Source: Yoonia sp.
Lineage (GTDB): Bacteria > Pseudomonadota > Alphaproteobacteria > Rhodobacterales > Rhodobacteraceae
DNA: 47,779 nt
Assembly: GCF_017854415.1 (NCBI RefSeq)
Contig: NZ_JAFMHR010000006.1
Span: 1 to 47,779 of the forward strand
Direction: 5' to 3'
Positions 26,632 to 32,746 of the stretch are shown one piece after another. The translations under genes were made by a program, and so were the position numbers. The notes under the pieces are model-generated. The model was not told where the DNA came from. It did no database searches and saw nothing but the letters and a program-made list of their open reading frames with translations. Each line of letters opens with the position of its first letter. Within the stretch, counting starts at the first letter, position 1.

Positions 26632-27660
26632 TCAGACTTCTGCGCCAAGTGCGCGCAACAAACCAGTCATATCTGCAGGCAAAGGGGCCTCAAACTCTAG
26701 AAACTCGCCAGATACAGGGTGTTTGAACCCCAAAGTGGCTGCATGGAGTGCTTGGCGCGGAAACTGTGCGACTGCCGTCACACCGGCCTCGCCTACGGCC
26801 TTTGGTGACAGTTTGCGCCGCCCGCCATAGACAGGATCACCGATCAAGGAATGCCCACAGTGGGCCATATGCACCCTGATCTGATGGGTGCGGCCTGTTT
26901 CCAGCCAACATTCAATCAAGGCCGCACATTGCGGATTTCCCAAAGGTGTGACGATCCGCGAACGGGTCACAGCATGGCGGCCATTTGTGAATGACACGGC
27001 TTGGCGTTGGCGGTCGGTGCGGTGACGGCCAAGCATTGTCTGAATTTTCAAGATATTGCCCGGGTCAAAAGAGGTGCCTTTGATCCCGCGTAACCGGGGG
27101 TCATTCTGGTCCGGCACGCCGTAACATACGGCTAGATAGCGACGGGCGACGGTGTGCGCCGCGAACTGCTTGGCCAAATGATGGTGGGCGCGATCCGTCT
27201 TGGCCGCAACAAGCAAGCCGGTGGTTTCTTTATCAATGCGGTGCACAATTCCGGGGCGTTTCATGCCGCCCACACCCGATAGCGTATCGCCACAATGATG
27301 GATAAGTGCATTCACCAAAGTGCCACCAGGTGTGCCGGGGGCCGGGTGTACGACCATGCCGCTGGGTTTATTCACGACAATCAGATCGTCGTCTTCAAAG
27401 ATCACATCAAGCGCGATATCTTCGCCACCGATATGGCTTTCCTCGGCAACAGCGACGGTCACAGCGATCTGCGCACCATGCGCCACGCGGAAACGGGGAT
27501 CAGTGACGACAACACCGTCAACCTGCACAGCACCATCTGCAATCAGCTTTGCAAGACGTGAACGGCTGAGCGACGCATCTTCCGGCACATCACGGCCTAG
27601 CGCCTTATCAAGGCGCGGCGGTGGTGCCGCTGCTATCTCAAACTCGACCAATGTCATCAT
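26632..27660 (-). CDS. rluD: 23S rRNA pseudouridine synthase, RluD family
   Basis: A 342-aa pseudouridine synthase. An S4 RNA-binding domain occupies residues 10-75 (SLSRSRLAKLIADGAVQVDG). The catalytic domain has VVNKPSGMVVHPAPG, GIVHRIDKETTGLL with catalytic Asp143, and LETGRTHQIRVHMAHCGHSLIGDPVYGG. RluD modifies the helix 69 loop of 23S rRNA; RluC-like specificity cannot be excluded from motifs alone. ATG 27660 has AAGGGCAAG upstream. It follows tRNA-His on the same strand. Confidence 0.92.
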   Translation of the reverse strand: MMTLVEFEIAAAPPPRLDKALGRDVPEDASLSRSRLAKLIADGAVQVDGVVVTDPRFRVAHGAQIAVTVAVAEESHIGGEDIALDVIFEDDDLIVVNKPSGMVVHPAPGTPGGTLVNALIHHCGDTLSGVGGMKRPGIVHRIDKETTGLLVAAKTDRAHHHLAKQFAAHTVARRYLAVCYGVPDQNDPRLRGIKGTSFDPGNILKIQTMLGRHRTDRQRQAVSFTNGRHAVTRSRIVTPLGNPQCAALIECWLETGRTHQIRVHMAHCGHSLIGDPVYGGRRKLSPKAVGEAGVTAVAQFPRQALHAATLGFKHPVSGEFLEFEAPLPADMTGLLRALGAEV

Positions 27661-27675
27661 CTTGCCCTTCAAACT

Positions 27676-27687
27676 CCCGCCGGAGGC
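27676..27687 (+). repeat. Partial copy C of the dispersed repeat
   Basis: Carries the core CCCGCCGGAGGC without the preceding 20 bases. It lies just upstream of the rluD start. Confidence 0.45.
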
Positions 27688-27750
27688 TCCTGCCCCTACC
27701 CTACGCGCAAACGCCCGTAAATCACCGGCGACATCTCAAAAAGGGAAAGG

Positions 27751-27827
27751 TGGTACCACCTCCTGGTCTCGAACCAGGGACCTCCTGATCCACAATCAGG
27801 CGCTCTAACCAACTGAGCTAAGGCGGC
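27751..27827 (-). tRNA. tRNA-His (anticodon GUG)
   Basis: 77 bases including an encoded CCA. The acceptor stem is GCCGCCT/AGGTGGT with a G1-U72 pair and A73. The D arm contains AGCTCAGTTGGTTAGAGC, the anticodon loop TTGTGGA (GTG), and the T arm GGTTCGAGACC. The base before G1 is T, so G-1 is not encoded. Lack of G-1 together with A73 is a known feature of tRNA-His in a group of alphaproteobacteria. Confidence 0.97.
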
Positions 27828-27988
27828 ACAGCGCCGGATTAGCCGCAAGTGTGAATGATTGCAAGACCCTCAAAAGCTATTCTTGCATGTCTTTTAATTT
27901 GATCTGGCCAAGAGGAATGCACAGCCCGCCCTTGCCAATCCATCCCGACGCCCTGTAGGAAATTGATCAGCAGACCAAGGGGACAGAC

Positions 27989-28180
27989 ATGGGTATCAAC
28001 AACGAACGCGACATTGAAGCAAACATGCAGATCGGTCCAACCGACCTTGGCATGGTGCGGATCTTCATCGATGCTGGCGAAATTGAGATACCAATGGATT
28101 TCTCGCCAGAGGAAGCTGACGAAATTGCTGACGAGATTAAAGCCGCAGCAATGGCAGCACGTTCCGTCAAAAAACGTTAA
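27989..28180 (+). CDS. DUF6324-type small protein
   Basis: A 63-aa acidic protein: an N-terminal part with IGPTDLGMVRIFIDAGEIEIPMDF, then a helical segment EEADEIADEIKAAAMAA. It resembles a short conserved Rhodobacteraceae family (DUF6324, from memory). Function unknown. ATG 27989 has AAGGGGACAG upstream. The 3' end overlaps the convergent mmcB gene by 14 bases. Confidence 0.8.
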   Translation: MGINNERDIEANMQIGPTDLGMVRIFIDAGEIEIPMDFSPEEADEIADEIKAAAMAARSVKKR

Positions 28181-28625
28181 CAAACCCCGGATCACGCGCG
28201 GCTTGCGCCCGCATGGCCGCGTGACGGGCGAATTTTTGCACCATGACCTTGCGCCGCGCCGTTGCTAACTTGGCCTCTGGCCCCATGCGGATAATCTCTG
28301 CGTCATAGGCATCTGCCAGAATCAGACCTGTCTCATCGGGCAACAGTTCGGTCGGGAAATCGCTATCGACCGCCCAAAAGAACCGGTCACACCATTCCAG
28401 ATAGCCATGCCATTTGTGATCTGATTGAAAATCAGCGCGGCTGGATTTGCATTCCACAATCCAAATCTCGCCTTTGGGTCCAAGTGCCATCACATCAACC
28501 CGCAGCCCCGACGTAGGCACTAATTCTTCCACCGCTACGAAATCATGGCTCCGCATTGCGCGGCTCACACCGCGTGCCAAAAGCTGGCCGGGCATCAATT
28601 GTGTGGGGGCTATATCATCTGGCAT
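28167..28625 (-). CDS. mmcB: MmcB-family DNA repair protein
   Basis: A 152-aa protein. RVDVMALGPKGEIWIVECKSSRADF looks like a PD-(D/E)xK nuclease core (Asp, then E-x-K), followed by KWHGYLEWCDRFFWAV. In Caulobacter, mmcB belongs to the SOS response and gives mitomycin C resistance. A LexA box (GTTC-N7-GTTC) stands 13 bases before ATG 28625, which supports both the identity and this start. The frame extends to 28745 but the added part has no family likeness. No strong ribosome-binding site is seen. Confidence 0.88.
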   Translation of the reverse strand: MPDDIAPTQLMPGQLLARGVSRAMRSHDFVAVEELVPTSGLRVDVMALGPKGEIWIVECKSSRADFQSDHKWHGYLEWCDRFFWAVDSDFPTELLPDETGLILADAYDAEIIRMGPEAKLATARRKVMVQKFARHAAMRAQAARDPGFVNVF

Positions 28626-28637
28626 GAAAATAAAGAT

Positions 28638-28652
28638 GAACAATAGGTGAAC
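28638..28652 (-). promoter_or_regulatory. LexA (SOS) box of mmcB
   Basis: GTTCACCTATTGTTC on the minus strand is a perfect match to the alphaproteobacterial LexA operator GTTC-N7-GTTC, placed immediately before mmcB. Confidence 0.85.
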
Positions 28653-28720
28653 AAAACTCAAGTGGAAAAATTTTGCGACTCGGTCCGACTCACTCTCGCG
28701 CGAAGCCATACCAAAACTCG

Positions 28721-28735
28721 GCCTCAAATTGAGGC
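28721..28735. promoter_or_regulatory. Perfect 15-bp palindrome, possible operator
   Basis: GCCTCAAATTGAGGC is symmetrical around one central base. It lies in the intergenic stretch shared by mmcB (-) and the 48-aa protein (+). The binding protein is unknown. Confidence 0.5.
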
Positions 28736-28746
28736 AAATGCCCACG

Positions 28747-28761
28747 TTAACTCGCGGTTAA
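28747..28761. promoter_or_regulatory. Possible CtrA site TTAA-N7-TTAA
   Basis: TTAACTCGCGGTTAA has the full spacing of the CtrA consensus. It lies between divergent genes, 122 bases before mmcB and 186 before the 48-aa protein. Apart from this site, the LexA box and the palindrome, 28626-28946 shows no gene or other structure. Confidence 0.45.
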
Positions 28762-28946
28762 GACCTTAGCGCTTAGATTCAATCACTTACCGCAGAATGC
28801 GCGACAAACGGACAGTGAAAACGTTCAGCTTTGTGACGCAATTCGGGCAAATCCGCCTTGAAAACCGCCCAAAAGCCACCTGCGCGTCATGTTTTCGTCT
28901 GCTTTGTTACCTATCCACTAATCATCGGAACAAAGGATTTAACCCA

Positions 28947-29093
28947 ATGTCACTGTTAACAAGTATCAGCTTTTTTGACGTATCAATGGCACTTTTGTTT
29001 GTTGGCATCGCCGAACGTTTGATCCTGGCCTACGCCCCGTTAGAGATGGTTGGCCGCGATGGCTGGCTTATCCGCTGTGACATTGAAGAATAA
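28947..29093 (+). CDS. 48-aa small membrane protein
   Basis: A short protein with one membrane span (VSMALLFVGIAERLILAYAPL) and a polar C-terminus ending in CDIEE. ATG 28947 has AAAGGA nine bases upstream. The frame is open back to an ATG at 28797, which would give 98 aa, but that extension is not protein-like and lacks a ribosome-binding site. It is preceded by a possible CtrA site. No family recognised. Confidence 0.55.
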   Translation: MSLLTSISFFDVSMALLFVGIAERLILAYAPLEMVGRDGWLIRCDIEE

Positions 29094-29110
29094 TCAATAC
29101 CGCTTACCCC

Positions 29111-29139
29111 TTGCCCTTATTCTATTGCGCGCCTACCTA
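29111..29139 (+). promoter_or_regulatory. Predicted promoter of the structured RNA
   Basis: TTGCCC (29111-29116), 17-bp spacer, TACCTA (29134-29139). The expected start near 29146 coincides with the first stem of the RNA candidate. Confidence 0.5.
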
Positions 29140-29142
29140 TTG

Positions 29143-29317
29143 AGCGACGGGTTCTGCGCTTCTTCGTAAACCATAGGTACAAATCCAGTGGCCTTACGCA
29201 AATCCTAGGGGGCTGGCTCTGTTCTGACCCTGGTCAGTTTACCTGGCGCCCACCTGTACATACAGGTCCTCGGGATTAGTTACCTCTACGGTTGCCGTGG
29301 TTCCCGTCACCTTCGCT
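29143..29317 (+). ncRNA. Candidate structured non-coding RNA with 6S RNA-like architecture
   Basis: About 175 bases with no good ORF and nested pairing. Outer AGCGA (29143) pairs TCGCT (29313), and CGGG (29148) pairs CCCG (29303). Then AGGTA (29175) pairs TACCT (29281), and AATCC (29201) pairs GGATT (29273). Inner hairpins are CTGACC-CT-GGTCAG (29224-29237) and ACCTGT-ACAT-ACAGGT (29252-29267). A closing stem, a central bubble (29152-29174 against 29286-29302) and an apical stem are the 6S RNA plan. Promoter spacing supports the plus strand. I could not match it to a 6S, tmRNA, SRP or RNase P consensus by eye, so identity is open. Confidence 0.5.
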
Positions 29318-29353
29318 GTTTGACCTCCGCCGATCTTAGGCTAGTTTCAGCTT

Positions 29354-29851
29354 ATGAAATATTTTTTCCCCTTTGCGATTTTGGCATTTACGGCACAGCC
29401 GGCTTTTGCCGACGTCAGCGTCCGTTTTGTAGAAAGCGCACCCAAAGACCGCTTTGTCATCAGCACTGACTGCGCTGTCACCGACCTCGCGATCACAATC
29501 GACTTGAGCCAGTCAAACGGATCATTGATCTTTGATGTCACCAGCGAAGGTGCAGGTGTTGAGGTGTTCCAACCCGTTGAGGTCCAAACCGGTACAGCAA
29601 GCATCACGCAGGTTCTAGATGGCGATCAAACGCTTGGGCTGACAATAGACGCCCTCTCTGAAGGTGCAGATGTCATTATTTCGGCTGATCTGGATGATGT
29701 TTTGACCAACAGTAGCCTTGGTCAAATACGCGTTTCTGGCAGTGAACTGGACGGTGCAACAATCGTTCTGGCGATCGCGGGTCAATCACAGCGCGCGACA
29801 TTTGAAAACGGCAGCAACCGCGTATCGTTCCCACAAGGATGCATCAGCTAA
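29354..29851 (+). CDS. Exported protein, 'aggregation factor core'-like
   Basis: A 165-aa protein with a signal peptide (MKYFFPFAILAFTAQPAFA, cut before DVSV). The mature part is beta-rich and acidic: VRFVESAPKDRFVISTDC, ITIDLSQSNGSLIFDVTSEGAGVEVFQP. The two cysteines (STDCAVT and PQGCIS) may form a disulfide. It resembles a Rhodobacteraceae family that databases name 'aggregation factor core' (from memory), whose role is not established. ATG 29354 starts 37 bases after the structured RNA candidate. The end overlaps the convergent gene by four bases. Confidence 0.7.
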   Translation: MKYFFPFAILAFTAQPAFADVSVRFVESAPKDRFVISTDCAVTDLAITIDLSQSNGSLIFDVTSEGAGVEVFQPVEVQTGTASITQVLDGDQTLGLTIDALSEGADVIISADLDDVLTNSSLGQIRVSGSELDGATIVLAIAGQSQRATFENGSNRVSFPQGCIS

Positions 29852-30174
29852 ACGCGACGATCCAATGCGTTCTTTTTCGCCCGCGTTGGCACACGAACGG
29901 GCATCATAATTCCGCGCCGCGGGCCGTTATCTGTGTCATCATCTGCTTGCGACATGATTACAATTGCGAATTGTACACTGCCAAAGATGGTTCCATTAAA
30001 AAACCACAACAAGAATATCGCCAAGACGCCGACATCGGATCCCATGACAAGGCCGCGCAGACCGACCACATCAAACCAAAGTACCAGGCCCACAAACACC
30101 GCAGACAATCCAAAGCCGATCACACAGTGACGCAAGTAAAGACGCATGAGGTTTGGTTCATGGACTGGACGCAT
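29848..30174 (-). CDS. Small membrane protein of unknown function
   Basis: A 108-aa protein with two or three membrane spans (CVIGFGLSAVFVGLVLWFDVVGL, LVMGSDVGVLAIFLLWFFNGTIFGSVQFAIVIM) and a basic C-terminal tail (PTRAKKNALDRRV). ATG 30174 has AAAGGAGACC upstream, a strong ribosome-binding site. It lies downstream of nusB on the same strand, 65 bases away. No family recognised. Confidence 0.75.
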   Translation of the reverse strand: MRPVHEPNLMRLYLRHCVIGFGLSAVFVGLVLWFDVVGLRGLVMGSDVGVLAIFLLWFFNGTIFGSVQFAIVIMSQADDDTDNGPRRGIMMPVRVPTRAKKNALDRRV

Positions 30175-30239
30175 TGCAGGTCTCCTTTAGGCAAAAATAA
30201 TGCCGAAACGATCAAATTCAATGCAAAGTTTGGTTCGAA

Positions 30240-30713
30240 CTAGTTGCCAAACGCCTCTGGCTGCACATCGCGAGCCATATGGTCCAGCACCGCGTTGACA
30301 AACTTGGGTTCTTTGTTGTCGGCGGAAAATGCCTCTGCCACGCCCACAAATTCGCTAATCACAACCTTTGGCGGCGTTTGCTTAAGAGCAAGTTCAGCCC
30401 CTGCTGCCCGGAACAAGGCCCGCCACGTCGGGTCAATCCGTGCAATTGGCCATTTCGCGACAAGCGCCCGATCGGTCATTTGGTCGATCATCGCCTGATC
30501 ATCAACAGCCTTTTCCATCAGCCCGCGAAACGTATCCAAATCACCTTCGGTCATTTCAATGTCGTCATACGACGCGCCAAAACGGTGGTCTTCGAACTCG
30601 CGCTGGACCTGTTCAACAGTCTGCCCAGAGGCTTCCATCTGAAAAAGCGCCTGCACAGTATAGAACCGCGCCGCTGACTTCATTTTCCGTTTTTGGTTAT
30701 TCGAGAGTGTCAT
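30240..30713 (-). CDS. nusB: Transcription antitermination factor NusB
   Basis: A 157-aa all-helical RNA-binding protein: SAARFYTVQALFQMEASG at the N-terminus, RALVAKWPIARIDPTWRALFRAAGAEL, and PPKVVISEFVGVAEAFSADNKEPKFVNAVLDHMA near the end are typical NusB segments. It binds boxA RNA with NusE (S10) during rRNA transcription. In many proteobacteria it directly follows ribH; here it is separated from ribH by two plus-strand genes, so it needs its own promoter or read-through. ATG 30713 is used; a later in-frame Met (residue 11) is possible. Confidence 0.95.
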   Translation of the reverse strand: MTLSNNQKRKMKSAARFYTVQALFQMEASGQTVEQVQREFEDHRFGASYDDIEMTEGDLDTFRGLMEKAVDDQAMIDQMTDRALVAKWPIARIDPTWRALFRAAGAELALKQTPPKVVISEFVGVAEAFSADNKEPKFVNAVLDHMARDVQPEAFGN

Positions 30714-30879
30714 ACTGAGGTCTTAATATTGGATACGCCATGGATACCCCTTTGAATCGGAGTAAGCAGAGCCGTTGGATTAGACCCGCTAACTGACAGC
30801 AACACCAAGGGTTGTCGAGACTGATCTTGCACTAACCACTATCCGGTTTGAACTGAAAATTTGGTGGCGCACCCAAATA

Positions 30880-30892
30880 TGAACAATGTTCA
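30880..30892. promoter_or_regulatory. Operator palindrome 1 of the DUF2145 module
   Basis: TGAACAATGTTCA, two 5-bp inverted arms around AAT, ten bases upstream of the -35 element. An identical copy lies at 30934-30946. Confidence 0.7.
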
Positions 30893-30901
30893 ATATTGTA
30901 C

Positions 30902-30930
30902 TTGACGGTAGGTGATGCGCTCACTACCTT
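30902..30930 (+). promoter_or_regulatory. Predicted sigma-70 promoter of the DUF2145 module
   Basis: TTGACG (30902-30907), 17-bp spacer, TACCTT (30925-30930). It lies between the two palindromes; the expected start near 30937 falls inside the second. Confidence 0.6.
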
Positions 30931-30933
30931 TTG

Positions 30934-30946
30934 TGAACAATGTTCA
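30934..30946. promoter_or_regulatory. Operator palindrome 2 of the DUF2145 module
   Basis: Second TGAACAATGTTCA, 54 bp (about five helical turns) from the first. It would overlap the transcription start, a typical repressor position. Confidence 0.7.
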
Positions 30947-30962
30947 TAAGCGGAGATACACC

Positions 30963-31292
30963 ATGACCAAACGTTTTACTTCCCTCGCGCTCATCATGTC
31001 GGTTCTCGTGACGCCAGCATTCGCAGGTCCAAGCGGCCAGCATTCCGCCAACGCTGTCGATCATAGCGGGCAAGCCGCGAGCGAAGGCTCGGCAGCTATA
31101 GCAACGGGGACTGCCGTCGTCGCCTCTGTGCCAATTATGACAGTTGGTTCCGCAATCGCGATCACTGGCGCTGGTCTGCAAATTATCGGCGAAGAGGTTC
31201 TGTTGCTGGGCAACGAAATGCACCGCTCCGGTACAGGCCGCGCTGTTGTGACCAAGCCCGTCGCGCCAAATGGCCCACCAACCCTTGATTAA
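30963..31292 (+). CDS. Small exported Ala/Ser-rich protein, partner of DUF2145 protein
   Basis: A 109-aa protein with a signal peptide (MTKRFTSLALIMSVLVTPAFA). A polar, His/Ser/Ala-rich segment follows (GPSGQHSANAVDHSGQAASEGS), then a hydrophobic Ala/Val/Ile/Gly stretch (TGTAVVASVPIMTVGSAIAITGAGLQIIG) that could insert in a membrane or act as an amphipathic element. ATG 30963 has CGGAG upstream. The DUF2145 gene starts 39 bases later. I recall similar small proteins beside DUF2145 genes in pseudomonads, but could not check this. Function unknown. Confidence 0.75.
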   Translation: MTKRFTSLALIMSVLVTPAFAGPSGQHSANAVDHSGQAASEGSAAIATGTAVVASVPIMTVGSAIAITGAGLQIIGEEVLLLGNEMHRSGTGRAVVTKPVAPNGPPTLD

Positions 31293-31331
31293 TCAAGGCC
31301 TTCGTTCGCCCATATTTCAAAGGATAATTTC

Positions 31332-32132
31332 ATGTCACATATGATTTCTATGATGCTTTTTATTCTGTCGCTGGCGCTGCCATCATACGTTATGGCAGGC
31401 AGCAGCGAAGCGGGCAAACCTATCTTGTCCCAAGTCGCGGTCGTGGATTTCGCCAACCGCGTCCAACAAGATCTGGCTTCACGCGGTGCAAGTGTCGCAA
31501 TCGTTTCGCGCATGGGGCGCAACCCCAATGTCCTGCCTGACGGCGTGACCTACACGCATGTCGCTTTCTGGGTCTATTCGCAAACGACGCGTGCCGATGG
31601 CAGCACTGGTCGCGGCTATCAGGTCTATAATCTTTACCAACAAGCGGAAAACGACACGCGCAGTTCTCTTGTCCAAGACAGTCCGGCAGATTTCTTTGCC
31701 GGAGCACACAGGCTGGATGCTGGCGTCATCATTCCCGATGTGCGCGTGCAGGAAAAACTGTTGAGCGTGATCGCCAGCCCGACCTATGCCGCACTGCACA
31801 ATCCGCAATATGCGGTTCTGGCGAATCCAAATTCAAACAGGTTCCAAAATTGCACAGAACATACGCTGAATGTCTTGATGGCAGCGCTTTATGGCACCTC
31901 TGATGTGCCCCAGATCAAGGCCAATATCGCCGCCTATTTCGAACCGCAACACATTCAGATTGGCGGGCTTAAGCGCGCATTTGCCCCTGCGGCATCGCAA
32001 GCACTCACCACAGCCGACCATGGGCCAACTGTTTCAACGGCGACATTCGGGTCAATCGCGCGGTTCATGAACGCCAACGAACTTGCATCGCTTGTCTATC
32101 GGATCACGCCTGACAGCCTCATAAGGTTCTGA
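31332..32132 (+). CDS. Exported DUF2145 protein, possible papain-like fold
   Basis: A 266-aa protein with a signal peptide (MISMMLFILSLALPSYVMA). The region SRMGRNPNVLPDGVTYTHVAFWVYSQ, YQVYNLYQQ, DSPADFFAGAHRLDAGVIIPD and HNPQYAVLANPNSNRFQNCTEHTLNVL fits DUF2145. The order of a His in YTHVAF, then Cys and Glu in NCTEH, resembles circularly permuted NlpC/P60-type enzymes (H...C-x-E), so hydrolysis or transfer on a peptide or lipid is possible; that is an inference. It is probably periplasmic. It follows the small exported protein in one operon. Confidence 0.8.
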   Translation: MSHMISMMLFILSLALPSYVMAGSSEAGKPILSQVAVVDFANRVQQDLASRGASVAIVSRMGRNPNVLPDGVTYTHVAFWVYSQTTRADGSTGRGYQVYNLYQQAENDTRSSLVQDSPADFFAGAHRLDAGVIIPDVRVQEKLLSVIASPTYAALHNPQYAVLANPNSNRFQNCTEHTLNVLMAALYGTSDVPQIKANIAAYFEPQHIQIGGLKRAFAPAASQALTTADHGPTVSTATFGSIARFMNANELASLVYRITPDSLIRF

Positions 32133-32215
32133 TCATGCGATTGCGGGCCGCGAGGGCAAATAACCCGCAAAACCCGCCTGAATATGCTTTGGGCGCAGAG
32201 TATGCACCTGCGCAT

Positions 32216-32746
32216 TCACGCTTTGTTGTCTGCACCAGCCAAGAGGATTTCGTGCGTAAAACCAACGCCCTTTTCAGCTTTGCCCCACTTACGAGCCAGA
32301 GCGATCAGGTGAAGCGCGGCAGCGGCAGCACCGCCACCTTTGTTCATTGCGGCAGGATCGGCGCGTACTTCGGCTTGCGCGCGATTTTCCACGGTCAGGA
32401 TGCCATTGCCGATGCAAAGTCCTTGCAGACCCAAAAGCTGCACAGCGCGACTACTGTCATTGCAAACCGTGTCGTAATGCGTTGTTTCGCCACGGATTAC
32501 ACAACCAAGGGCGACATAGCCGTCAAAATTGCTCATCCGTTCGGCGATCCCGATAGCTGTCGGGATTTCAAGCGCGCCGGGTACTTCGACGATTTCCCAA
32601 GTGCCGCCTGCCTTTTCGATCTCGGCTTTGGCGCCTGAGATCTGATTATCCGAAATGTCTTTGTAGTATGGCGATGCCACGATCAGGATTTTGACTGGCT
32701 TTTCAAATTCCGGCAGCGGCATAATGTAGTGTGATGGTCCGGCCAT
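32216..32746 (-). CDS. ribH: 6,7-dimethyl-8-ribityllumazine synthase RibH
   Basis: A 176-aa lumazine synthase, the next-to-last step of riboflavin synthesis. Seen: VASPYYKDISDNQISGA, VEVPGALEIPTAIGIA, GYVALGCVIRGETTHYD with catalytic His, and the C-terminal GGGAAAAALHLIAL. It normally forms large hollow assemblies or pentamers. ATG 32746 overlaps the last base of the ribB stop, indicating coupled translation. The open frame on the opposite strand here is a shadow. Confidence 0.96.
   Translation of the reverse strand: MAGPSHYIMPLPEFEKPVKILIVASPYYKDISDNQISGAKAEIEKAGGTWEIVEVPGALEIPTAIGIAERMSNFDGYVALGCVIRGETTHYDTVCNDSSRAVQLLGLQGLCIGNGILTVENRAQAEVRADPAAMNKGGGAAAAALHLIALARKWGKAEKGVGFTHEILLAGADNKA

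Noticed and set aside
28797-28946. N-terminal extension of the 48-aa membrane protein
   Set aside because: The extension lacks a ribosome-binding site and is not protein-like; AAAGGA supports the later start.
29101-29340. tmRNA, SRP RNA, RNase P RNA or cobalamin riboswitch
   Set aside because: The key motifs (tRNA-like end and tag, GGAAG tetraloop region, the GAGGAAAGTC region, or a complete B12 box) are absent on both strands, although short resemblances occur.
30880-30946. GAAC/GTTC palindromes as LexA boxes
   Set aside because: The half-sites are inverted with a 3-bp gap. The LexA box of this group is a direct repeat, GTTC-N7-GTTC.
32135-32638. 167-codon plus-strand frame directly after the DUF2145 gene
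   Set aside because: Most of it is antisense to ribH, whose protein is clearly real. It has no signal peptide or domain pattern.
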